NCBI GenBank assembly: GCA_964534995.1
Contig: CAZHSC010000042.1
Span: 1-30,381 of the forward strand
Length of the DNA: 30,381 nucleotides
Source: JAJTFW01 sp964534995
GTDB taxonomy: Bacteria; Bacteroidota; Bacteroidia; AKYH767-A; OLB10
Direction: 5' to 3'
Positions 1-7,237 of this stretch are shown here, piece by piece; the stretch's first letter is position 1, and each line of letters begins with the position of its first letter. Below the pieces are notes generated by a model. It had not been told where the DNA came from, ran no database searches, and saw only the letters and a program-made list of their open reading frames with translations. Both the position numbers and the translations under genes were made by a program.

Positions 1-570
1 CTGTGGAGTGGGGTATGCCATGGGTTCCCGGGTGACGGGTTTAAAGGGTTCAGTTGATTTTTCAGCAGCCGGGGGAGGAGTGGGGAGCTCTGTACGCTGA
101 CCATCGCCTTCCTTAAAAGGAATTTCCTGCGGACCGGCTTTACGTGCTGGCTTTTCAGGGGCTATGGAGTGGGGTTGGTAATGGATAGCAGATGCTTTTT
201 CGGCATCCTCCGCTGATCGTTGCGGAATGATCCTTTGCCTTTTTGGCCGGTTAGGGTCATTTTCAAATTCTGCAGCAGGCGCTGTTTCTCCTTTTGATAC
301 TTTAGCCACTGGCTCCGCTTTTACTGTAGGAGCCACCGCTTTTTCTTTGGATTTGGCGGCCGCCCTTGGTTTTTTAACCGATTCGGTCTTTTCAGGAATT
401 TCAATGCCTAAAGCCTCAAAATTAATTTCAGGATTTAAAGCCTGGTGGTCCAAAATGCGGTAAACCAGGTCCTGCTTTTTTAAACTTTCGAAATTTTCGA
501 TACTTAATTTACGGGCAATATCTTTTAGCTCCGGTAAATGCTTTTCATTCAGTTGAATGATGTCAAACAT
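1..570 (-). CDS. rho: Transcription termination factor Rho, N-terminal part (cut by window edge)
   Basis: Rho is the hexameric RNA-dependent ATPase that terminates transcription. An uninterrupted frame reads from an ATG at 570 to the window edge, 190 codons. Residues 1-45 form a Rho N-terminal SAP-like helical domain: MFDIIQLNEKHLPELKDIAR, then a KKQDLVYRILDHQA motif. Residues from about 50 to 190 are a low-complexity insertion rich in Lys, Glu, Pro, Ala and Arg (for example NRPKRQRIIPQ), typical of Rho in this phylum. The RNA-binding cold-shock domain and the ATPase lie outside the window. The neighbour is a divergent DUF4293 gene, a pairing familiar from other Bacteroidota genomes and supporting the call. 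A near-perfect palindrome lies 32-58 nt upstream of the start codon. No strong promoter was found; TATTATTG (minus strand, 730-723) with a TTG 20 nt upstream is a weak candidate. Confidence 0.93.
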   Translation of the reverse strand, partial: MFDIIQLNEKHLPELKDIARKLSIENFESLKKQDLVYRILDHQALNPEINFEALGIEIPEKTESVKKPRAAAKSKEKAVAPTVKAEPVAKVSKGETAPAAEFENDPNRPKRQRIIPQRSAEDAEKASAIHYQPHSIAPEKPARKAGPQEIPFKEGDGQRTELPTPPPAAEKSTEPFKPVTREPMAYPTPQ

Positions 571-601
571 GTAAATATGTTATTGAGATGGATTCACAAG
601 A

Positions 602-628
602 GAATGCACCTGAAATTTCAGGTCATTC
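602..628. promoter_or_regulatory. Near-perfect palindrome in the rho leader
   Basis: The 16-bp core ACCTGAAATTTCAGGT (608-623) is a perfect inverted repeat. It is flanked by GAATG (602-606) and CATTC (624-628), which also pair, with one unpaired C at 607. It could be a dimeric regulator's operator or an RNA hairpin in the rho 5' leader. No T-run follows on either side, so a simple terminator is unlikely. The role is inferred; the symmetry is seen directly. Confidence 0.5.
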
Positions 629-775
629 GATCTAAGGGTTAAAGGGGAGTTCGACGCAAGCTGTCGATTTATTCAATGTAATTTCTATTACTAAAAACTG
701 CGCCTTGAACGCAATTACCATGCAATAATACAACAATTACCTGAATCCGGCAAATAATGTTCTCTTTTTCTTACA

Positions 776-809
776 TTGTTTTTTATCAACAAGGTTATGC
801 ACATCTTTG
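776..809 (+). promoter_or_regulatory. Candidate promoter of the DUF4293 gene
   Basis: CATCTTTG (802-809) matches the Bacteroidota -7 box TAnnTTTG at 7 of 8 positions. A TTG at 776-778 lies 23 nt upstream, at the long end of the accepted spacing. The start codon at 828 would then follow a leader of about 14 nt, as is common in this phylum. Confidence 0.4.
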
Positions 810-827
810 CAGAAAGATTGTATTAGC

Positions 828-1310
828 ATGATTCAGCGTATTCAAACTGTATATCTTCTGTGTACCGCCATTTGTGGTATCCTGATGTATTTCTTTCCAC
901 TGGTAAGCCTTGTGCCCTCCGATGAAACTGCTTCACCTGCCATCTACCATATATCGGCACTGGATGTTAAAGTGATAGAAGACGGAAATGCATCCATACT
1001 GATGCGCTTATGGCCGGTGGTGATCCTGAACGCCCTAATCATTGCCTTTTCTGTATTTACGCTATTGCAGTTCAGGCAAAGGGTGAAACAGATCCGCTAT
1101 ACTCACTTACTCCTGCTGATGATTTTGGCACAGTTGGTATTTCTGATTTTTGATGTGGAAAAACTGAGTAAAGTTGCCGGACCCGGACATATGATGACCA
1201 TGGGTATTTATAGTGTGTTGCCATTGCTGCAGCTGATATGTACGCGCCTGGCAACCGGTGCCATCAAAAAGGATGAAGCGCTGGTCCGTTCGGCTTACCG
1301 TCTTCGTTAA
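828..1310 (+). CDS. DUF4293 family membrane protein
   Basis: This is a 160-aa integral membrane protein of unknown function, restricted to Bacteroidota. The N-terminus MIQRIQTVYLLCTAICGILM is characteristic of DUF4293. Four hydrophobic segments are visible, at about residues 7-28, 62-84, 95-112 and 120-140. The C-terminus is basic and ends AYRLR. I chose the ATG at 828. An in-frame TTG at 807 would add seven residues but overlaps the predicted -7 box. The gene is divergent from rho and convergent with the phosphodiesterase gene, with one nucleotide between their stop codons and no visible terminator. No function is known; location beside rho is conserved in the phylum, which argues for family membership rather than for a role in termination. 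Confidence 0.85.
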   Translation: MIQRIQTVYLLCTAICGILMYFFPLVSLVPSDETASPAIYHISALDVKVIEDGNASILMRLWPVVILNALIIAFSVFTLLQFRQRVKQIRYTHLLLLMILAQLVFLIFDVEKLSKVAGPGHMMTMGIYSVLPLLQLICTRLATGAIKKDEALVRSAYRLR

Positions 1311-1311
1311 T

Positions 1312-1806
1312 TCATTTCGCGCCTAATTCTATTACATCCATATCAGAGAGCTTACTTTCATTTACCTTGAAGCGCAGCATGGTTCGGGTTTTATGAAAGC
1401 CATGCTTGCCCGCGGCACCAGGGTTTATGTGCAGGTGATGAAAAACTTCGTCACGTACAACTTTTAAAATATGGCTGTGGCCACATATTAAGATTCCGGG
1501 TTTATGCCGGATTAAGAGACTTTTTACTTCCTGATTGTATTTGCCGGGAACTCCGGCAATATGAACCATGAGCACGCTGAGTCCTTCGCACACAAAGAAA
1601 AGATGCCCCGGAAATGCAAGACGGGTTGTGTCGTTATCGATATTGCCATATACTGCCCTTAATGGAGTGATGCTGCTGATGCGGTCGGCAAGTTCAAGGC
1701 TTCCTATATCTCCCGCGTGCCATACTTCATCCGCTTCCTGAATGTAACGGATCATCCGCTCGTCCAGATAAGCGTGGGTGTCGGACAGCAGCAGGATATT
1801 TTTCAC
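1312..1806 (-). CDS. YfcE/MJ0936-type metallophosphoesterase
   Basis: This is a 164-aa cytoplasmic phosphodiesterase of the calcineurin-like YfcE/MJ0936 family, which hydrolyses phosphodiester substrates with two metal ions. All family motifs are present: SDTH (D9, H11), GDIG (D33), GNID (N55), a histidine at 82 in VHIAG, and GHSH (H110, H112). Length fits the single-domain family (about 160-180 aa). The start is a GTG at 1804-1806, giving VKNILLLSDTH; no usable ATG lies close by. It follows batE on the same strand after 61 bp and could be the last gene of that transcript. The physiological substrate cannot be read from the sequence. Confidence 0.88.
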   Translation of the reverse strand: MKNILLLSDTHAYLDERMIRYIQEADEVWHAGDIGSLELADRISSITPLRAVYGNIDNDTTRLAFPGHLFFVCEGLSVLMVHIAGVPGKYNQEVKSLLIRHKPGILICGHSHILKVVRDEVFHHLHINPGAAGKHGFHKTRTMLRFKVNESKLSDMDVIELGAK

Positions 1807-1867
1807 TGGTAATTAAAGAGGAAAGAGGTGTAATTAAAAATGCTACATCAATTGATGCCGTAATGCT

Positions 1868-2635
1868 TTAAATTTTCTCAACGGCATTGTCTTCCACCCA
1901 CCCCACATTGCCATTGGCAATCCGGATTTGCTTCCATCCATTTTCTTCATCAATAATTTTAACCTTGGTACCTTCATGAAGCATAAATAACTTAGTACTC
2001 CTGGTGCCGGGGGAACTTCTGATATACGATGTTTGGGTCATGATAATGGCCTCCATATTTCCACGGGTGGCATTGTTGGCAGACCATGCAAGAAAATACA
2101 GTAAACATGAAATCCCGCATAAGGAGAGTGTCGTCAAAAAAGTATTTCTTTTTCCATTGGAAGTGGAAGCGTAGAGATAAATAACTCCGGACAGACAGGT
2201 TACCCATACCGAAATGATGGCCATCAAGGTCCATGTACCGGGAGAAAGGGAACGAAGCAGTGATTGCCACCAGCGTTGATAAAAAAGCAGGGGAACCGGT
2301 TCAATTTTATCAATGGTGCCGTTATAGGCCATCCTGAGATTGAAATTAATATCTTCATCAAGAGGATGGAGCACACGTGCCCTTTCGTAATTTAAGATGG
2401 CACGTCCCAGGTTGTTTTCCTTGAAATAACTGTTTCCAAGGTTGAAATATACCTCATGTGATTTGCTGTACTTTAAAAGAATAGATTCGTAAAGCTGAAT
2501 GGAGGTGCTGTAATTCCCTTCCCGGTACGCTTTGTTCGCTTTACTGTATAAACTTCCGGGTTCCGTGTCCGCATGTCCGGAACCCCATATTATGGAACAA
2601 AAAACTATGGTACAGGCTATGAAATACTTTTTCAT
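1868..2635 (-). CDS. batE: BatE-like TPR and SH3-domain protein
   Basis: This is a 255-aa exported or membrane-bound protein with the layout of BatE from the Bacteroides aerotolerance (Bat) cluster. Residues 1-22 are a signal peptide. TPR repeats fill about residues 25-105, including YFNLGNSYFKENNLGRAILN. Two transmembrane segments lie at about 130-155 and 164-187. A bacterial SH3 domain occupies about 195-255 and ends GWKQIRIANGNVGWVEDNA. The start codon overlaps the batD stop in an ATGA arrangement, so translation is probably coupled. Bat proteins are thought to act together at the cell envelope in stress tolerance; their molecular role is unsettled. The batA-batC genes are not in this neighbourhood. 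Confidence 0.82.
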   Translation of the reverse strand: MKKYFIACTIVFCSIIWGSGHADTEPGSLYSKANKAYREGNYSTSIQLYESILLKYSKSHEVYFNLGNSYFKENNLGRAILNYERARVLHPLDEDINFNLRMAYNGTIDKIEPVPLLFYQRWWQSLLRSLSPGTWTLMAIISVWVTCLSGVIYLYASTSNGKRNTFLTTLSLCGISCLLYFLAWSANNATRGNMEAIIMTQTSYIRSSPGTRSTKLFMLHEGTKVKIIDEENGWKQIRIANGNVGWVEDNAVEKI

Positions 2636-4458
2636 GCTTTAATTTTTTCTTCTAATTCCGTGAGGAGATTTTCGGAACTTTTATAAATATCATCCCCTTT
2701 TATGCCCTGAGAAATCCCACCATACCTGGCCATTTCACACTGGTCAATATTATGGTGGAAAAGTTGAATGAGTGAATCGGGAATATGCTTTTGCCTGAGT
2801 ATCTCGCTTACCTTCTCTTTGCTGAGTTCTGACTGGGGGATGATGAATTTATCACTGATATAGCCCCATAAAGCCTTATGTATTTCCTCAAAAACAACTT
2901 CTTCATTGCCGGCAGTTCCAAGCTGCTTTTTGGCAGCAGCCAGTCGTTTTACGGCTACAGAATTTGCATTGCGGATACGGAGTTGTGCCTGATTGCCGAG
3001 CAGTTTTTCTTTGCGCCGGATATGGAAAACGAGCAGGGTAAAAAGAAGAACGGGACTAAAGCTTAGGGAGTAAAACAAAATACTTCCGAAGGAAATATTC
3101 AGGCTTTTTTCAAATTCGGGTGTATTCGTTTTGATATAACGAATATCATTGCCCAGCATCTGGAATTCGCTTTTTTCGCGTGATTCCACAGAAACGGTCG
3201 CACTGCTGCTGTTTCCTTTTTCAACTTTAAGTACAAAAGGCCCCGCTTTTTTGGATATATACTGTTTTTTGGCCAGGTTATAATAAGTAAATGAAATACC
3301 GGGTATTTCATATTCACCTTCCATTCGGGGTATGATCAGATATTCAATGATTTTCGAACCGTTGACTCCTCCCGCGGTAGCTTTGAAATTTTCAGTGATT
3401 TTTGGTTCATAGCTTTCGAGATCGGAGGGAAGCTCTAATTCTTCAACATCTGCCAGCTTAAGATTTCCGTTACCTGAAATTCTTATTTTAAGGCTGACAG
3501 CTTCGTTGGCCCTGGTCTCACTTTTATCAAGTTTTGCCTCGAAATTCAAATCCCCGACCGCTCCGTTGAAATCAGCAGGTGCGTTGCCCGGCAGGTCTTT
3601 TACAACAATTTTCAAGGGATCGCTTTTAAAGCTATGTCTGATATCCTTTACACCGCCCATACCAAAAAACGGATCATTGAAAATGCTGAAAGGATCATTG
3701 GAGCGAGGGGTATTTACCTTAACCCTTACCAGACATTCTAACTCAATGGGGTCAATGGTTAAAGTACCGCTTTGCTGGGGGAATAACACCACTTTTTTGA
3801 TTTCCCAAACAGTATAGCGGTTTCCATCGATTATCTCGGAGGAGCGCTCCAGCGTTTTTGGCAACTCGATATCCTGGTTCCAGAAACCGTCAAAAGAAGG
3901 CATTTTAGGTATGGCAAAATCCAGCACATTTACATTACTGTATAACTTAAAAGTAACAATCAGCGACTCCCCTTTTAATACCTGTTGCTTATTTACAACC
4001 GCCCTGGCAAAAATGTTTTTACTGCTTATTATTTTATCCTCCCTCCTGTCGGTATCATCTTTACCTGACTGGGTTTGCGGGTTGCCCTTGGTCACAGTGA
4101 GTTGTATAACGTTAGAGGCTATACGGTTCCCTTCGTACTCAATGGTGGCAGGTCCGATTTTAAAATTACCTGTGTTCTTTGGCTGCAGATAGTAGGAGAA
4201 ACTGATGGATTGAGAAAAGTTCCCGTTGATGAATTGCATGCTGGTGCTTTGGTTTGGGCCGGAAAGCACATTGAAGTCCTTCAGGTCTGGTCCCTGAAAA
4301 GAACGCCCTGCCGCGTTAAAAGTGAATGTGATCTGAAACTGCTCACCCACCGCCACACTGCTTTTTGAAGCGGTTGCGGCCAGAAACGGCGCTTGCGCAT
4401 GAACCGGAGTAAACAAACTTGAAAACAGTAATAACAGGCTGAAGAAAACCGGTTTCAT
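2632..4458 (-). CDS. batD: BatD-like oxygen-tolerance protein
   Basis: This is a 608-aa BatD family protein, a large envelope protein with β-sandwich repeats and one C-terminal membrane anchor. The chosen start gives a clean signal peptide, MKPVFFSLLLLFSSLFTPVHA, cleaved near AQA. An in-frame ATG at 4491 would add eleven polar residues and cannot be excluded. The mature start SKSSVAVGEQFQITFTF is typical of BatD, as is the GPATIEYEGNRIASN segment. The membrane segment lies roughly at residues 460-482 (FYSLSFSPVLLFTLLVFHI), followed by a basic RRKEK stop-transfer and a cytoplasmic tail of about 125 residues. Its stop overlaps the batE start by 4 nt. TTACTTTG (minus strand, 4516-4509) is a possible -7 box, so transcription may start here as well as upstream. 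Confidence 0.85.
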   Translation of the reverse strand: MKPVFFSLLLLFSSLFTPVHAQAPFLAATASKSSVAVGEQFQITFTFNAAGRSFQGPDLKDFNVLSGPNQSTSMQFINGNFSQSISFSYYLQPKNTGNFKIGPATIEYEGNRIASNVIQLTVTKGNPQTQSGKDDTDRREDKIISSKNIFARAVVNKQQVLKGESLIVTFKLYSNVNVLDFAIPKMPSFDGFWNQDIELPKTLERSSEIIDGNRYTVWEIKKVVLFPQQSGTLTIDPIELECLVRVKVNTPRSNDPFSIFNDPFFGMGGVKDIRHSFKSDPLKIVVKDLPGNAPADFNGAVGDLNFEAKLDKSETRANEAVSLKIRISGNGNLKLADVEELELPSDLESYEPKITENFKATAGGVNGSKIIEYLIIPRMEGEYEIPGISFTYYNLAKKQYISKKAGPFVLKVEKGNSSSATVSVESREKSEFQMLGNDIRYIKTNTPEFEKSLNISFGSILFYSLSFSPVLLFTLLVFHIRRKEKLLGNQAQLRIRNANSVAVKRLAAAKKQLGTAGNEEVVFEEIHKALWGYISDKFIIPQSELSKEKVSEILRQKHIPDSLIQLFHHNIDQCEMARYGGISQGIKGDDIYKSSENLLTELEEKIKA

Positions 4459-4563
4459 ATCAGAATTACCCAGATTATACAAGTTCATCATTGATCATCA
4501 TGAAGCCGCAAAGTAAACGTATGTAAAATGATTTTTTTTTGAATTTAACGAATTATTAACCGC

Positions 4564-5091
4564 CTACTCAAGATAAACGGCTTCGTTACCGGGTGTGAAA
4601 TCAACCCGGATGTGCTCCTGTAAGGTGGTGCTGAGGGTGATGCCAACAAAATCAGCTTCTACAGGATATCGCTTATGGTCTCTGTCCACCAGTAATACAG
4701 TACGGATTTTTCTCATGTCGGCATCAAGGAATGGTCTTAAGCTGTATATCAATGTTTTACCAGAATTCAGTACATCGTCCACCACAATAACTACTTTATC
4801 TTTTAATTCATCCTTATTCAGTACCGGTTCCATTCCCACTTGAGTTGGCTTCTCTTTATCTACCTCAATTTCAATTAATTTTGTCTTCAAAGGGCATATT
4901 TTCTGCAAAGCCTCCTGAAGTCGCAGTGCAACAATAAAACCACTCTTGGCAATGCCGGCCAGCAGGATCTGTTCCTGGTCAAAATTATCTTCATATACCT
5001 GAAAAGCCAGGCGTTCAATCCTTTGTTGGATTTGCCTGCTGTTGAGTACTAAAGTTTTGTGACGCAATGGTTTCATGCTAATGGTTTTCAT
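4564..5091 (-). CDS. PyrR-like phosphoribosyltransferase
   Basis: This is a 175-aa cytoplasmic type I phosphoribosyltransferase. The PRPP-binding loop is clear: VVIVVDDVLNSGKT at about residues 100-113, with two acidic residues before the Gly-Lys-Thr loop. The order of segments (LLAGIAKSGFIVALRLQEAL, then an IEIEVDKEKPTQVG hood region) resembles PyrR/uracil-type enzymes more than hypoxanthine or adenine transferases. PyrR proteins are UMP-responsive RNA-binding regulators with weak uracil phosphoribosyltransferase activity in other phyla. No pyr attenuator is visible here, so I do not assign regulation. The ATG at 5091 overlaps the NlpC/P60 stop by 14 nt. An ATG at 5076 (MKPLRHKTLVLN) is equally plausible. 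Confidence 0.78.
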   Translation of the reverse strand: MKTISMKPLRHKTLVLNSRQIQQRIERLAFQVYEDNFDQEQILLAGIAKSGFIVALRLQEALQKICPLKTKLIEIEVDKEKPTQVGMEPVLNKDELKDKVVIVVDDVLNSGKTLIYSLRPFLDADMRKIRTVLLVDRDHKRYPVEADFVGITLSTTLQEHIRVDFTPGNEAVYLE

Positions 5092-5635
5092 CCGTATTAG
5101 CCAATCCGCCTTTTAAACGGCCGGCACCGGCGAAATGACGTTTATAATATTCTTCATCAAGGTCACTGATGATCACGCCTCTTGAAGTACTGGCATGAAC
5201 AAATTTATTGCTGTTCAGGTAAAGGCCGATATGGGAAATTCTCCTTTTACGGGTAGAAAAAAATACGAGGTCCCCTTCCTGAAGCTCTTCCTTGTTGATG
5301 CGTTGAACAAGATTGTAAATCTCAGATGAACTGCGTGCACCCAGTCTTACTCCATATACCCGGTCGCATAAAACATTGATAAAGCCGGAGCAATCAATCC
5401 CTTTTTCGCAGTTACCGGCAAATTTGTAGGGTGTGCCTAACCAGGTGGAAATGGTATCATAAAGCAGCAAATTATTGCTTTCGGTAATGCTAATACCCGT
5501 CTCCTGCGAGAGATAAGAGATACGGTATTCAGAAATCAAGTCGCTCCCGCCAAAAGCATTGCCGTGTCTTGGTTGCGCCAGATTGCTGAGCGGAAACAGG
5601 AGTATAGCCAGTGGAAGTAAATGGCGAAGATACAT
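5078..5635 (-). CDS. NlpC/P60 family cell-wall endopeptidase
   Basis: This is a 185-aa exported peptidoglycan endopeptidase of the NlpC/P60 (Spr-like) family, which cleaves within stem peptides using a Cys-His-polar triad. The nucleophile is C82 in GIDCSGF, the histidine is H135 in RRISHIGLYL, and the third residue is probably H147 in NKFVHAS. The fold-defining GTPYKFAGNC and QEGDLVFF segments are present. I chose the ATG at 5635 because it begins a signal peptide (MYLRHLLPLAILLFPLSNLA, then Q). Longer readings run back into the methyltransferase gene and add residues with no family similarity. It lies 25 bp after the methyltransferase and overlaps the phosphoribosyltransferase start. Confidence 0.88.
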   Translation of the reverse strand: MYLRHLLPLAILLFPLSNLAQPRHGNAFGGSDLISEYRISYLSQETGISITESNNLLLYDTISTWLGTPYKFAGNCEKGIDCSGFINVLCDRVYGVRLGARSSSEIYNLVQRINKEELQEGDLVFFSTRKRRISHIGLYLNSNKFVHASTSRGVIISDLDEEYYKRHFAGAGRLKGGLANTDENH

Positions 5636-5660
5636 GCTTGCGAAAATAGCTAATATGGAC

Positions 5661-6245
5661 TTATGGTTTGCGAAGTCTGATGAAGAGTTCTTTTCCGGCC
5701 CTTGGTTGAATGGAGTTTGCGCAAGGCTCCATGCTGTCAATGATAAATTTTTCCCTGAAATATTGCCTGTATTCCTCCTCCTCTCCACCAAAGGGAGGGC
5801 CTTCATTTTCAAACTGGCAATTGAAAAGTAATCCGCAAAGTTGTCCGCCGGGTTTAAGCAGCGATTGCATCTTTTCAACATAGGCTTTTCTGAGACCGGG
5901 ATTCAGGGCGCAGAAAAAGGTTTGTTCAATGATGAGGTCGTATTGCCCTTCGTGCATAAAGAAGTCCTGGTGTATCAGGTGGCCGGCCGGGAATTCCGGG
6001 TTCTTTGATGCAAAATCACGGAGAGGGTGTTCCGCATAATCAAGTATGAACACATTGCTGAAGCCTTTCTTATGCAGATAACTTGCTTCATAGGCATTTC
6101 CGCAACCGGGTATAAGAATTGAAATGTTTGGATCAATCAGTGTGTCAAAAAAATGCTGCAGTGGAGTGGAAATATGCCCTATATCCCATCCTGTGGATCC
6201 GGTTTCATATCTCTGTTGCCAGTAAGATGCGTCCATGTTTTTCAT
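5661..6245 (-). CDS. TPMT-family SAM-dependent methyltransferase
   Basis: This is a 194-aa class I methyltransferase of the thiopurine S-methyltransferase (TPMT/TehB-like) family. The N-terminus SYWQQRYETGSTGWDIGH is the family hallmark. SAM motif I is ILIPGCGNAYEA at about residues 43-54. The acidic motif II is FILDYAEHPL, and EQTFFCALNP is the post-motif segment seen in TPMT relatives. PPFGGEEEEYRQYF completes the signature. Bacterial members methylate small thiol, selenium, tellurium or halide compounds; the substrate here is unknown. ATG codons at 6245 and 6236 are both possible. It is the first gene of the minus-strand block leading to the peptidase and phosphoribosyltransferase. No convincing TAnnTTTG box was found directly upstream. 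Confidence 0.82.
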   Translation of the reverse strand: MKNMDASYWQQRYETGSTGWDIGHISTPLQHFFDTLIDPNISILIPGCGNAYEASYLHKKGFSNVFILDYAEHPLRDFASKNPEFPAGHLIHQDFFMHEGQYDLIIEQTFFCALNPGLRKAYVEKMQSLLKPGGQLCGLLFNCQFENEGPPFGGEEEEYRQYFREKFIIDSMEPCANSIQPRAGKELFIRLRKP

Positions 6246-6364
6246 TTAGAAATGTTTGTTGTTTTTATATTTCTTTTAGTCAGCCGGGCTTGTTGTTTTC
6301 GAAGGATATCGTTACGGCTCTCAGGGCAGGTTAAAGGTGGCTCACGCTTGCAGGCGTTTTGTAT

Positions 6365-7237
6365 TCATGGCATGAATACTTTTAAAGAAGAAGGAACAAG
6401 TTTCACTTCAATGACGGATACCGGTTCATGGGCTTCCCCATCAATGTGCAAATGAACGGGCCGGTTGGCGGTGGCTTTGAATGTACTGCACCTGTAGGAT
6501 TTCAGGTAACTGCATTCTTTTAGCTTTCCCCTGAACAAACGATAAAACATGCCTGGTATTTTAAACAGGGAAGGTTTTTTTACCATGACCAGGTCGAGCA
6601 AGCCGTCATTTAATTTTGCCGCAGGAGCAATGATAGCGGCGTTGCCGAATTGCGAAGCATTGGCAACTACCAGCATATGGGCTGATGTATTCAGGTCAAT
6701 TCCGTTGATATGTAAACGGAATTCTATAATAGGGTATTTGGGGTATTCACTAAGTGCGATGCGCGTATAGTTGCTCAATCCTCTTTTTCCTTCATGGTTG
6801 AACCTCCAGGCTACATAACCGTCAAATCCCAAACCTGAAACATTCACAGCAAAGTGCCCGTTGATTAAGAGGGTATCTATGGACTGTATTTCATTTTTTG
6901 CAATCTGGGAAAGGCATTTTTTAAATTTCAATGAATAATGTAAATGCCTTGCCAATCCGTTTCCGGAGCCGGAAGGAACAATGCCCAATGTGGTATTGGT
7001 ATGTACCAGGCAAGAGGCAATTTCATTGACTGTTCCATCCCCTCCAACGGCAATGACTCCGTAATAACCCTGTTTAACCGCATCCATTGTGAGTTCAGCA
7101 GCATGCCCCGCATATTCCGTGGTTTGGGTATCGATTTCAAATTGCTTTATCAAATCTGATTGGTCGATGAGCTTTGCAATTTTTGGAGCAAGGCCATGTC
7201 CGGCTATTGGATTGATAAGAAATCGTAATTTTCTCAT
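6365..7237 (-). CDS. Diacylglycerol/lipid kinase (DgkB/YegS family)
   Basis: This is a 290-aa lipid kinase of the DAGK catalytic-domain family, which phosphorylates diacylglycerol or a related lipid alcohol with ATP. The nucleotide-binding loop GGDGTVNE is at 65-72 and the second loop PSGSGNGLARHL at 88-99. A later GLLDLVMVKKPSLFK segment and a C-terminal HIDGEAHEP motif complete the usual two-domain fold, at full length. Its ATG overlaps the stop of the upstream phosphoglycerol transferase-like gene by 4 nt. That pairing fits a recycling role: enzymes of the LtaS/OpgB type release diacylglycerol from phosphatidylglycerol, and a DgkB-type kinase returns it to phosphatidic acid. This coupling is inferred from the overlap and known biochemistry of the families. 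Confidence 0.88.
   Translation of the reverse strand: MRKLRFLINPIAGHGLAPKIAKLIDQSDLIKQFEIDTQTTEYAGHAAELTMDAVKQGYYGVIAVGGDGTVNEIASCLVHTNTTLGIVPSGSGNGLARHLHYSLKFKKCLSQIAKNEIQSIDTLLINGHFAVNVSGLGFDGYVAWRFNHEGKRGLSNYTRIALSEYPKYPIIEFRLHINGIDLNTSAHMLVVANASQFGNAAIIAPAAKLNDGLLDLVMVKKPSLFKIPGMFYRLFRGKLKECSYLKSYRCSTFKATANRPVHLHIDGEAHEPVSVIEVKLVPSSLKVFMP

Noticed and set aside
4501..4563. Run of nine Ts (4532-4540) upstream of batD as a terminator of the phosphoribosyltransferase gene
   Set aside because: No stem precedes the T-run on the plus strand, and on the minus strand it is an A-run upstream of batD, so it does not form an intrinsic terminator.
5636..5881. N-terminal extension of the NlpC/P60 protein back into the methyltransferase gene
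   Set aside because: The extension overlaps the methyltransferase in another frame and has no family similarity, while the ATG at 5635 begins a clean signal peptide.
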